NCBI GenBank assembly: GCA_034423195.1
Contig: DAOUIZ010000051.1
Location: 1-64,000, forward strand
Length of the DNA: 64,000 nt
Reading direction: 5' to 3'
From: CATOSK01 sp034423195
Lineage (GTDB): Bacteria; Chloroflexota; Dehalococcoidia; Lucifugimonadales; UBA3495
Below, piece after piece: positions 23,752 to 31,893 of this stretch. The notes beneath the pieces were generated by a model, which saw only the letters and a program-made list of their open reading frames with translations, was not told where the DNA came from and ran no database searches. Made by a program: the position numbers and the translations under genes. Position 1 is the stretch's first letter; each line of letters begins with the position of its first letter.

Positions 23752-25149
23752 TCAGGTCCTTCTGGCCGGGCTTTCCGGGTGGTTTGACTCCAGGATGTCT
23801 GCCCGGACTTGGTCAGTGAGTTCCGCCAGCTTTGGGCTGAACGCTACGGGATACCGTTCGGGCGAGCTGAGATCCTTGTGCCTCTCATCCAGCCTCTCCA
23901 GTTGCGCCGACAAAGTCTCCCGGATTTCATCCAGGGATGGATGGGCTTTCAATCGCCGGCCGCCGCGCATGACCGGACTCAACAGCGGGAACCCCGGTTC
24001 AGGTGCTTCACCCTCGGCGCCCACGATATCGCCGGCGAACATGCCGTCCGGGCCAACGGACCGGAAGACCTGCTTTGACCCCGGGGGTGAGACCTTCCCT
24101 TCGCTCAATTTCATCACCGGACGCTCGTCGTAGACCAGCAGCTTGTAGGCCATGTCCGACCAGGCCGCGTCCTCTGATACACCCACCCGGGTGCCCACGC
24201 CGAATATATCAATTGGCGCGCCGGTTTGCACCGATTCGAGGATGCTGTATTCGTCGAGGCCGCCGCTGGCGACGATTCTCACATAGTCCAAGCCTGCCTC
24301 GTCGAAAATGCGCCGGACCTGAACGCTCAATTCTCCCAGGTCCCCCGAGTCCAGCCGGACCCCGGTGAGTTGGTGGCCGTTGGCTTCCAGTTCCTTCCCG
24401 ACCCGGACCGCCTTGCGGGCCCCATCGACTGTGTCGTAAGTATCCAGCAACAGGACGGCCCGATCAGGAAAGGACCGGGCGTAGGCCGAAAATGCGTCTT
24501 TTTCCCGAGGGAAGCTGGAAACAAAGGAATGGGCCATCGTGCCCACTGGAGGAATACCGTAGCGCCGGGATGCCAGCAGATTGCTCGTCCCGGCGAAGCC
24601 TCCGATGTACCCGCACCGGGCCAGCTTCATCGCGGCATCCGTTCCGTGGGTCCGTCTCGCTCCAAAGTCCGAGACCGCCCGGCCCCCAGCCGCCGCCACG
24701 CACCGGGACGCCTTGGTGGCGAGCAAGGACTGAAGGTTGACCTGGTTGATTGCGAAGGTTTCCGCAATCTGGGCTTCCGCGATGGGAGCCGTAATCTCCA
24801 GGACAGGCTCCTCTTCGAAGAACACCGTCCCCTCCGGCATGGCCCGGACCGAACCGGTGAACCGGAACCCCTCCAGGGAGCGGAGAAAATCATCCGAGAA
24901 TATCCCGGTGGATTCCAGGAAGGCCAGGTCGCCGCCATCGAACCGCAGTCCTTCCAGGTAGTCCAGCACATCTTCCAGGCCGGCGGCTACCAGGAACCCC
25001 CGGTTGGGGGGAAGCCGGCGGACGAACAGCCCGAAGGTCGCCGTCCCGCTCATTCCGTGCTCGAAATAAGCCTGGGCCATCGTCAACTCGTAAAGGTCGG
25101 TAAACAGACCCATCGGAGGCGCCCCAGCCGCCTGCCAAACCGGGTTCAT
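23752..25149 (-). CDS. pncB: Nicotinate phosphoribosyltransferase
   Basis: A 465-residue enzyme that joins nicotinate to PRPP to give nicotinate mononucleotide in NAD salvage. Signatures are LFTDLYELTMAQAYFEHGM, FGLFVRRLPPNRGFLVAAGL, the active-site SDFGARRTHG with its phosphoribosyl-binding residues, GTMAHSFVSSFPREKDAF and GVRLDSGDLGELS. The FGVGTRVGVSED turn is typical of the long bacterial form. It is headed by a TTGACA-17-CATAAT promoter and abuts the ETF gene. Linking NAD salvage and beta-oxidation electron transfer in one operon is odd but may only be positional. Confidence 0.92.
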   Translation of the reverse strand: MNPVWQAAGAPPMGLFTDLYELTMAQAYFEHGMSGTATFGLFVRRLPPNRGFLVAAGLEDVLDYLEGLRFDGGDLAFLESTGIFSDDFLRSLEGFRFTGSVRAMPEGTVFFEEEPVLEITAPIAEAQIAETFAINQVNLQSLLATKASRCVAAAGGRAVSDFGARRTHGTDAAMKLARCGYIGGFAGTSNLLASRRYGIPPVGTMAHSFVSSFPREKDAFSAYARSFPDRAVLLLDTYDTVDGARKAVRVGKELEANGHQLTGVRLDSGDLGELSVQVRRIFDEAGLDYVRIVASGGLDEYSILESVQTGAPIDIFGVGTRVGVSEDAAWSDMAYKLLVYDERPVMKLSEGKVSPPGSKQVFRSVGPDGMFAGDIVGAEGEAPEPGFPLLSPVMRGGRRLKAHPSLDEIRETLSAQLERLDERHKDLSSPERYPVAFSPKLAELTDQVRADILESNHPESPARRT

Positions 25150-25222
25150 CGGTCGCTACTCTCCGGTCATTCCATGCTCGTGCTGCTTGCCAATGATGCG
25201 GACCTCGCCGGGCGGTTGGGCC

Positions 25223-25251
25223 ATTATGGTTTCGGCTCAAAACACTGTCAA
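25223..25251 (-). promoter_or_regulatory. Promoter for pncB-ETF
   Basis: On the minus strand TTGACA (25251-25246), 17-bp spacer, CATAAT (25228-25223). The start codon of pncB is about 74 bp downstream. Confidence 0.7.
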
Positions 25252-25410
25252 ACTTCGTTTACGATACAGCCGCCCACCAGATAAAGTGCGGGATGGATAG
25301 CCAGTCACTTACCCAATAAAATAGTTGATAATGGACTAGATATGCGCCAAGGATCAGCACCAACGTTTGGGTGTTTCTCAAATGCGACAGCCTGCAAAAG
25401 CGGCCGTTCC

Positions 25411-25439
25411 TTGACACGAAAATTGCTCCTTAGTAGTAT
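25411..25439 (+). promoter_or_regulatory. Promoter for the SAM-cycle operon
   Basis: TTGACA at 25411-25416, a 17-bp spacer and TAGTAT at 25434-25439. Transcription should begin near 25446, just ahead of the SAM riboswitch. The stretch between this promoter and the divergent pncB promoter shows nothing else recognisable. Confidence 0.7.
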
Positions 25440-25472
25440 GGGATAAGCATTTACAAACGAATAATCTTCTGG

Positions 25473-25603
25473 ATCCCTTATCCAGAACGGCGGAGGGAAC
25501 GGCCCGATGAAGCCAGGCAACCGGCCTGTCTGTCGGCTAGGCGGCGGCAGGACACGGTGCCAAATCCGACGCTTCTCCAGCAGAAGCGAAAGATGAGGGA
25601 GAT
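25473..25603 (+). promoter_or_regulatory. SAM-I (S-box) riboswitch aptamer
   Basis: The RNA matches the S-box consensus in order: CTTATCCAGAACGG, GGAGGGAACGGCCC, GATGAAGCCAGGCAACC, a variable arm, GGTGCCAAATCC, and the closing AGATGAGG. P1 forms from ATCCCTTATC (25473-25482) with GATGAGGGAGAT (25592-25603). S-adenosylmethionine binding stabilises P1. It lies between a promoter and mtnA, so high SAM should switch off the methionine-salvage and SAM-cycle genes that follow. Confidence 0.93.
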
Positions 25604-25616
25604 TGAGAACCAGTTG

Positions 25617-25643
25617 AGCTTCTCTCCCTGAGAAGCTTTTTTT
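25617..25643 (+). terminator. Riboswitch-controlled intrinsic terminator
   Basis: AGCTTCTC (25617-25624) pairs with GAGAAGCT (25630-25637), followed by seven T. The competing antiterminator is visible: AGGGAGA (25596-25602) in the 3' strand of P1 can pair with TCTCCCT (25623-25629) inside the terminator. This is a standard transcriptional OFF switch. Confidence 0.9.
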
Positions 25644-25702
25644 GTGGGATGCGCAACCCCCCTTTCCACACAGTCTTTTGGACCCCTTCGGAGTAATCCA
25701 CA

Positions 25703-26737
25703 TTGACCGAAATCCGACCAATCCTCTGGGAGGACGGCAGCCTGAGACTGCTCGACCAGACCCAACTCCCCAAAAGCGAGACCGTAGTAGAAGTCACCGG
25801 CTATCGCGGCGCAATCGCGGCGATCCGGGACATGCAGGTGCGGGGCGCCCCGGCTATCGGCATCACCGCGGCTTACGGCGTAGCCATGGCCGCCCGGGAC
25901 ATCCAGGCCGATTCCCACCCGGACTTCATGGCCCGGCTGCGGATGGCTGCCTCCGAGATAGAATCGGCCCGCCCCACTGCCGTCAACCTCCAGTGGGCGG
26001 TGCGGCGCATGCTGGCTGTTGCGGAAGGTGAACCGGACCCGTCCCGCCTTCCCCAGGCCCTGTTGGCCGAAGCCTCCCGCATCCAGGAAGAGGACGAGGC
26101 GGTCAACCGCCGCATGGGGAATGCCGGCCAGGACTTGATTCCCGAAGGCGGGGCCGTCCTGACCCATTGCAACGCGGGAGCATTGGCCACCGCCGCTTAC
26201 GGGACCGCCGTCGGCGTAATCCGGGCCGCCTGGGAGTCGGGCAAGCGGTTCGATGTGTTCAACACCGAGACCCGGCCCTTCCTCCAGGGAGCCCGCCTCA
26301 CTGCCTGGGAGTTCCACCGCCTGGGCATTCCCTCCCGCCTGATCGTCGACTCCGCCGCCGGAATGTTGATGCAGCAAGGACGCATCGGATGCGTCATTAC
26401 CGGCGCTGACCGCATCGCCGCCAACGGGGACACCGCCAACAAGATAGGCACCTATTCCCTGGCTGTGCTGGCCCGGGAAAACGGCATCCCCTTCTACGTA
26501 GCCGCCCCGGTGAGCACCATAGACCCCAGCCTGGCCGATGGAGCGGGAATCGAAATCGAGCAGCGTTCCCCCCATGAGGTCACTCACTTCCAGGGCGAGC
26601 CCACCGCTCCCGATGGAGTAGAAGCCCTCAACCCTGCCTTCGACGTAACCCCCCATCGGTACATCGAAGCCATCGTCACCGAAAACGGGGTCTGCCGCCC
26701 GCCTTACCTGGAGAGCCTGAAACTGGCCGCCGGTTAA
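25703..26737 (+). CDS. mtnA: S-methyl-5-thioribose-1-phosphate isomerase
   Basis: A 344-residue MtnA, interconverting methylthioribose 1-phosphate and methylthioribulose 1-phosphate in methionine salvage. Motifs are MQVRGAPAIGITAAYG (phosphate loop), LTHCNAGALATAAYG with catalytic Cys156, and VITGADRIAANGDTANKIGT with catalytic Asp236. The start is TTG at 25703; CGGAG lies about 9 bp upstream and the N terminus MTEIRPILWEDG fits the family. It is the first gene under the SAM riboswitch. Later salvage genes (mtnB, C, D, K) are absent here, so methylthioribulose phosphate may enter another route. Confidence 0.92.
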   Translation: MTEIRPILWEDGSLRLLDQTQLPKSETVVEVTGYRGAIAAIRDMQVRGAPAIGITAAYGVAMAARDIQADSHPDFMARLRMAASEIESARPTAVNLQWAVRRMLAVAEGEPDPSRLPQALLAEASRIQEEDEAVNRRMGNAGQDLIPEGGAVLTHCNAGALATAAYGTAVGVIRAAWESGKRFDVFNTETRPFLQGARLTAWEFHRLGIPSRLIVDSAAGMLMQQGRIGCVITGADRIAANGDTANKIGTYSLAVLARENGIPFYVAAPVSTIDPSLADGAGIEIEQRSPHEVTHFQGEPTAPDGVEALNPAFDVTPHRYIEAIVTENGVCRPPYLESLKLAAG

Positions 26738-26825
26738 CGCGGACCGGGCCGACGTATTGCCCCGCAATCACAGACACCAGGAGTAACCAGCCATCACTGC
26801 CATTGATCAACAGACCAGACGGAGA

Positions 26826-27890
26826 ATGTCCCGCACCGGCTTAACGGCGCTGGACCCCGAGAAAGCCTGTCCCGGGTACGTCTTGTACGCCCCCATGAGC
26901 GGGGACGGCGAGGTGTATCTCGTGGATGGAAACGGAAACGAAGCTCACACCTGGAAACTCCCCTATCCTCCGGGCCTCTACGGGTACCTGCTCCCCAACG
27001 GCAACCTCTTCTATGGGGGCAAGGTGCGCGACGAAACCTGGGAGCGTTTTTCATCCTGGAAGCGGTTCAAGGGCGGCGTCATGCTCGAAGCCGACTGGGA
27101 TGGCAACGTGCTTTGGGAGCACCACGACAAGGACCACCACCACGACGCCCGCCGCACCGGGAACGGGGGCGCCATGTATCTCACCGTTGAGCTCCTCCCG
27201 GACGACGTTGTGGCCAAAATCCGGGGAGGCGTCCCGGGTTCCGAGCGCCACTATGGCATGTGGTCCGACGTTATCGTTGAAGTGGACGCCGCCGGAAACC
27301 GGGTATGGGAATGGCATGCGGCGGAACACCTGGACTTCGCTGCCGATGTCATCACCTTCAATGACCTGCGGGATGAGTGGAGCCACGCCAACACCGTTGT
27401 CCCTCTGCCCGGAGACCGGGTCATGTTCAGCTTCCGCCATATTTCCACCGTTGGCATCATCGACAAGTCCAGCGGGGAGATAGTGTGGAAGCTCGGCTAC
27501 GATGTTCTGGCCCAGCAGCACGACCCCAGCCTGCTGGACAACGGCAACATTCTCATCTTTGACAACGGGTCGCATCGCAAGGAGGTGGCCCTGCCCGCTT
27601 CCCGGGTAATCGAGGTGGACCCCAGGACCAATGAAATAGTCTGGCAGTACCAGGACAGTCCCCCGTACAACTTCTTCAGCCCTTACATATCCGGCGCCCG
27701 CCGCCTGCCCAACGGCAACACCCTGGTAACGGAGGGAATGTTCGGCCGGATCTTCCAGGTAACGCCGGAGAGGGAGGTGGTCTGGGAATACATCAACCCC
27801 TACTTTTACCCGGATGTGGAGGGCGTGGTGACCAACCGGGTCTTCCGTTCCACCTTCTACCGGGCCGAGGATATCCCGGCGTTCCGGTAG
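26826..27890 (+). CDS. Arylsulfotransferase (ASST)-like propeller protein
   Basis: A 354-residue protein of the arylsulfotransferase-like, PQQ-type propeller group. Repeats of the form VIVEVDAAGNRVWEWHAAEH, GEIVWKLGYD and TNEIVWQYQDSPPYNFFSP are visible, with several His (HHDKDHHHDARR, HANTVVPLPGD, QQHDPSLLDNGN) where ASST enzymes carry catalytic His. No signal peptide is seen, whereas known ASSTs are periplasmic. The gene stands between mtnA and mtnP under SAM riboswitch control. ATG 26826 has GGAG only 1 nt before it, while AGGAG at 26779-26783 is well spaced from in-frame ATC 26793, so the start is uncertain. Confidence 0.75.
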   Translation: MSRTGLTALDPEKACPGYVLYAPMSGDGEVYLVDGNGNEAHTWKLPYPPGLYGYLLPNGNLFYGGKVRDETWERFSSWKRFKGGVMLEADWDGNVLWEHHDKDHHHDARRTGNGGAMYLTVELLPDDVVAKIRGGVPGSERHYGMWSDVIVEVDAAGNRVWEWHAAEHLDFAADVITFNDLRDEWSHANTVVPLPGDRVMFSFRHISTVGIIDKSSGEIVWKLGYDVLAQQHDPSLLDNGNILIFDNGSHRKEVALPASRVIEVDPRTNEIVWQYQDSPPYNFFSPYISGARRLPNGNTLVTEGMFGRIFQVTPEREVVWEYINPYFYPDVEGVVTNRVFRSTFYRAEDIPAFR

Positions 27891-27937
27891 GAGTGCGTCC
27901 TTAGCCCAACGGCAGCATCCACCTGGAAGATAGATTC

Positions 27938-28810
27938 ATGCGGAGAAGAGAAGCAGGCATAGCAATCATCGGCGGCAGCGGCCTCTACGAAATCGAGGGC
28001 CTGGAAGCCGCCACGACGCTCGAGGTTGACACGCCTTTCGGGGACCCCAGCGACGCCATCGTCCTGGGAGAACTGGAGGGGCAATCCGTCGCCTTCCTGC
28101 CCCGCCACGGCCGGGGGCACCGGGTCAACCCCACCGGAATCCCAGCCCGCGCCAACATCTACGCGCTCAAGATGCTGGGCGTCGAGCGCATCATATCCGT
28201 CAGCGCCGTGGGCAGTCTCCAGGAACGCTACGCCCCGCTCGACCTGGTTATCCCGGACCAGTTGATCGACCGCACGCGCCAGAGGGCCAACACTTTCTTC
28301 GACGAGGGAGTCGTTGCCCACGTCGGGTTCGCCGAACCCTTCTGCGCCGATTCCTCCCTGGTTATCCAGCAGGCTGCCGGGGAGATGGGCCTCAACGTCC
28401 ATTCCGGCGGAACCATGGTCGTCATGGAAGGCCCGGCATTTTCGACCCGCGCCGAGTCCGAAATGTACCGTTCCTGGGGCGCCGACATCATCGGCATGAC
28501 CGCCCTGCCCGAGGCCAAGCTGGCCCGGGAAGCCGAAATCTGCTACTCAACCATGGCCTGGATAACCGACTATGACTGCTGGTACGAGCACGAGGACGAC
28601 GTGACGGTGGAGATGGTGGTCCAGAACTTGATGAAGAACACCGCCAACTCCAAGGAGATGATCCAGAAGGTTGTGGGGCGGTTCGGAACAGAACGGGCCT
28701 GTCCCTGCGCCAACGCGCTGAAGGACACCATCATCACCCACCCCCAGGGTATCTCCGAAGCAACCAGGCACAGGCTCTCGCCCATTATCGGGCGTTACCT
28801 GGATCCATAA
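27938..28810 (+). CDS. mtnP: S-methyl-5'-thioadenosine phosphorylase
   Basis: A 290-residue MtnP of the purine nucleoside phosphorylase superfamily, cleaving methylthioadenosine to adenine and methylthioribose 1-phosphate, the substrate of MtnA. Motifs are AIIGGSGLYEIEGLE (phosphate site), FLPRHGRGHRVNPTGIPARA, RIISVSAVGSLQERYAPLDL, MEGPAFSTRAESEMYRSWGA and IGMTALPEAKLAREAEICYS. Asp in WITDYDCW contacts the adenine. Length is normal. Together with mtnA it covers the first two steps of the salvage pathway. Confidence 0.93.
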   Translation: MRRREAGIAIIGGSGLYEIEGLEAATTLEVDTPFGDPSDAIVLGELEGQSVAFLPRHGRGHRVNPTGIPARANIYALKMLGVERIISVSAVGSLQERYAPLDLVIPDQLIDRTRQRANTFFDEGVVAHVGFAEPFCADSSLVIQQAAGEMGLNVHSGGTMVVMEGPAFSTRAESEMYRSWGADIIGMTALPEAKLAREAEICYSTMAWITDYDCWYEHEDDVTVEMVVQNLMKNTANSKEMIQKVVGRFGTERACPCANALKDTIITHPQGISEATRHRLSPIIGRYLDP

Positions 28811-28828
28811 ACGTTCGGGAGGTTACAC

Positions 28829-29188
28829 ATGCCCAGGCAGCAACCTGGTGAGCCTTACTACCGGGTGGACTCCAACGAGGCCCGGCAAATTGTCGACAGC
28901 GATCCCGACGGGACCGCCGTCGTTGATGTCCGCCGCGATGACGAGTGGGTCACCGGCCATGTGACCGGGGCCATCCACATCCCCATCGACGACCTGGTGG
29001 ACCGCATTGACGAAGTCCCCCAGGACAAGCGGCTCCTGTTTATCTGCGCCGCCGGCGTCCGCAGCGGGTTGGCCTGCGAAGTCGCCGCTTCCATGGGATT
29101 CGACCCTGAAACCCTGTTCAATATCGAGGATGGCACGCCCGTTTGGATTGCGGGCAACCATCCCACTTCCTACGGCACCGACCCGTAG
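28829..29188 (+). CDS. Rhodanese-like domain protein
   Basis: A single-domain rhodanese of 119 residues. The N-terminal AVVDVRRDDEWVTGHVTGAI and the active-site loop ICAAGVRSG with Cys73 are both intact, so sulfur transfer from thiosulfate or persulfides is plausible. It starts 18 bp after mtnP. Placement among sulfur-metabolite genes suggests handling of sulfane sulfur, but the acceptor is unknown. Confidence 0.88.
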   Translation: MPRQQPGEPYYRVDSNEARQIVDSDPDGTAVVDVRRDDEWVTGHVTGAIHIPIDDLVDRIDEVPQDKRLLFICAAGVRSGLACEVAASMGFDPETLFNIEDGTPVWIAGNHPTSYGTDP

Positions 29189-29239
29189 CTCGATTCACCC
29201 TGATGACCTTGCCAGCCAATTCGGAAAAGGAGAGTAGTA

Positions 29240-30511
29240 TTGACCACGAATAACACCGCCGGCGACGTAAAGGATATGTCGTTGGCGCGAGAAGGAGTCA
29301 ACCGCATCCAATGGGCCGAGCGGGAAATGGGCGTCCTGCGCCTGGTCCGGGAGCGGTTTGAACAAGAAAAGCCCCTGAGCGGATACAAATACTCTTTGTG
29401 TCTTCACGTCACTACCGAGACCGCCAACCTGGCCATTACCCTCAAAGCCGGCGGAGCTGACCTGGTGCTGTGTGCCAGCAACCCGCTCAGTACCCAGGAC
29501 GACGTCGCTGCCGCGCTGGTCAGCGAGTACGGGATACCCACCTACTCGATCAAGGGCGAGGACAACGAAACCTACTACAAGCACATCAACGCGGCGCTGG
29601 ACCACGCGCCCAACTACACCATGGACGACGGAGCGGACCTGGTGAGCAGTCTCCACACCCAGCGGGCCGACCTCCTGTCCAACGTCCTGGGCGGCACCGA
29701 GGAGACCACCACCGGGGTCATCCGTCTCACCGCCATGGCCAACGACGGCAAGCTGGCCTATCCCATCATCGCCGTGAACGAGGCGGAAACCAAGCACTTC
29801 TTCGACAACCGCTACGGCACCGGCCAGAGTACGCTGGACGGCATCACCCGGGCCACCAACATCCTCTGGGCGGGCCGGAAGGTTGTGGTTGGGGGCTACG
29901 GCTGGTGCGGCCGCGGCGTCGCCAGCCGCGCCCGCGGGATGGGCGCCCATGTCATCGTCACTGAAGTCAATCCCATCCGCGCCCTTGAAGCCGTTATGGA
30001 CGGTTTCACCGTCATGCCCAGCGCCGATGCCGCCGCGGAAGGGGAGGTCTTCATCACCGTCACGGGCGGTTACCACACCATCGGCGGCGACCACATCGCT
30101 GCCATGAAGGACGGCGCCATTCTGTCCAACAGCGGCCACTTCAACGTGGAGATAGACATCCCTTCCCTGGAAGAGATGTCCGTCGGCCACCGGGAGGTCC
30201 GCGAGTTCGTGGAGGAGTACACCCTCAAGGACGGCCGCCGCGTCTACCTTCTCGGAGAGGGACGGCTGATCAACCTGGCCGCCGCCGAGGGACACCCATC
30301 CGCGGTGATGGACATGAGCTTCGCCAACCAGGCGCTGAGCGCTGAATACCTGGTCAAGAACCAGGACAGTCTCGAGAAAGGCGTCCATGTCGTTCCCCGG
30401 GAAACCGACCAGGAGGTCGGCCGCCTCAAGCTCGAGTCCATGGGCATCAACATCGACAGTCTTTCCGCCGAGCAACAACACTACCAGGATAGCTGGGACC
30501 AGGGCACCTAG
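29240..30511 (+). CDS. ahcY: Adenosylhomocysteinase
   Basis: A 423-residue S-adenosylhomocysteine hydrolase, reversibly giving homocysteine and adenosine, which removes product inhibition after methyl transfer. Signatures are GYKYSLCLHVTTETANLAIT, the NAD site VVGGYGWCGRGVASRARGMG, and LLGEGRLINLAAAEGHPSAV near the C terminus. It lacks the roughly 40-residue insertion of some bacterial forms. TTG at 29240 is the start, with AAAGGAGA shortly before it. It is followed by metK, closing the SAM cycle within one operon. Confidence 0.93.
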   Translation: MTTNNTAGDVKDMSLAREGVNRIQWAEREMGVLRLVRERFEQEKPLSGYKYSLCLHVTTETANLAITLKAGGADLVLCASNPLSTQDDVAAALVSEYGIPTYSIKGEDNETYYKHINAALDHAPNYTMDDGADLVSSLHTQRADLLSNVLGGTEETTTGVIRLTAMANDGKLAYPIIAVNEAETKHFFDNRYGTGQSTLDGITRATNILWAGRKVVVGGYGWCGRGVASRARGMGAHVIVTEVNPIRALEAVMDGFTVMPSADAAAEGEVFITVTGGYHTIGGDHIAAMKDGAILSNSGHFNVEIDIPSLEEMSVGHREVREFVEEYTLKDGRRVYLLGEGRLINLAAAEGHPSAVMDMSFANQALSAEYLVKNQDSLEKGVHVVPRETDQEVGRLKLESMGINIDSLSAEQQHYQDSWDQGT

Positions 30512-30535
30512 GCCCGTCCCTGCAGGAGAAATAAT

Positions 30536-31759
30536 ATGCCTTTGCTTTTTACCGAGTCCCCCAAGTACCTGCTTACTTCCGAGTCCGTCACCGAAGGACA
30601 CCCCGACAAAGTCTGCGACCAGATTTCCGACGCCGTCCTGGACGCCGCTTTCACGGTGGACCCGATGAGCCGGGTCGCCTGCGAGACCGTCGCGGGCAAG
30701 AACCTGGTGATGGTCACCGGAGAGATCACCACCAAGGCGGAGCTGGATTTCGACGCCATCGCCCGCAAGACCCTGCTGGAAATTGGCTACACCGACATCA
30801 AGTACGGGATCGATGCCCATTCCTGCGGCATCATCCGGAACGCGAGCCAGCAGTCCCCGGACATCAACGCCGGCGTCAGCACCGCCCTTGAAGCCCGCAA
30901 CACCGCCGACGCTGCCGACGCCCGCCGGGCGACGGGCGCCGGGGACCAGGGCATGATGGTTGGCTTTGCCTGCAACGAGACCGAGGGCCTCATGCCGCTG
31001 ACCGTTGACCTTTCCCACCGCCTGGTCGAGCGCCTCGCCAAGGTCCGCAAGAACGGCACCCTGCCCTACCTCGGGCCGGACGGAAAGTCCCAGGTCACCG
31101 TCGAGTACCGCTACGGCAAGCCCCACCGGGTGGATGCCGTCGTCATCAGCACCCAGCATGAGGACACTTCCGACCGGGCGGCCTTCACCGAGCAGCTCCG
31201 CGGCGACATCATGGACAACGTGATAACTCCGGTGGTTCCGGCTAACATGCTCGACGAAGACACCAAGTACTACGTCAACCCGAGTGGATGGTTCGTCGTA
31301 GGAGGCCCCCTGGGAGACACCGGCTTGACCGGCCGCAAAATCCTGGTAGACACCTACGGGGGCATCGCCCGTCACGGCGGCGGAGCCTTCTCCGGGAAAG
31401 ACCCCACCAAGGTCGACCGTTCCGGGGCATACGCCGCCCGCTACGTTGCCAAGAACCTGGTGGCTGCCGGGTTGGCCGACCGGGCTGAGGTCATCGTCTC
31501 CTACGCCATCGGCGTGGCCGAGCCCATCTCGGTTTCGGTTGAGACCTTCGACACCAACCACATTCCCACCGACAAGTTCGACGGCCTCGTAAAGGAACAT
31601 TTCGACCTGCGGCCGGGCGCCATCATCGAGGACCTTGACCTACGGCGCCCCATCTACCGCAGCACCGCGGCCTACGGCCACTTCGGGCGCACCGACCTGG
31701 ACCTCCCCTGGGAGCGCACCGACAAGGCCGATATCCTCCGCAAGCAGGCCGGCCTCTAG
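30536..31759 (+). CDS. metK: S-adenosylmethionine synthetase
   Basis: A 407-residue MetK, making SAM from methionine and ATP. Motifs are LTSESVTEGHPDKVCDQISD (with the His of the tripolyphosphate site), GAGDQGMMVGFACNET, VGGPLGDTGLTGRKILVDTY, and GGGAFSGKDPTKVDRSGAYA, the P-loop-like signature. ATG 30536 follows GGAG. Homotetramer with active sites at dimer interfaces in known members. The riboswitch upstream of mtnA gives feedback on this gene. Confidence 0.95.
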   Translation: MPLLFTESPKYLLTSESVTEGHPDKVCDQISDAVLDAAFTVDPMSRVACETVAGKNLVMVTGEITTKAELDFDAIARKTLLEIGYTDIKYGIDAHSCGIIRNASQQSPDINAGVSTALEARNTADAADARRATGAGDQGMMVGFACNETEGLMPLTVDLSHRLVERLAKVRKNGTLPYLGPDGKSQVTVEYRYGKPHRVDAVVISTQHEDTSDRAAFTEQLRGDIMDNVITPVVPANMLDEDTKYYVNPSGWFVVGGPLGDTGLTGRKILVDTYGGIARHGGGAFSGKDPTKVDRSGAYAARYVAKNLVAAGLADRAEVIVSYAIGVAEPISVSVETFDTNHIPTDKFDGLVKEHFDLRPGAIIEDLDLRRPIYRSTAAYGHFGRTDLDLPWERTDKADILRKQAGL

Positions 31760-31893
31760 CCCGTTCCCACGCGAGCCGGGGCGCCGGCTCCCACCTGCCA
31801 TTTCCCGGAAGGGAACACGGATGTTCCCCGCCTCTGGTCTATCGCCCGCGCCGGGCTTTAGAATGGGCGGGGGACATCTTCTTTGGAGGAGCG

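Noticed and set aside
29195..31600. An 801-codon minus-strand open frame opposite ahcY and metK
   Set aside because: Val/Gly/Asp-rich antisense of two unmistakable enzymes; no ribosome site or domain.
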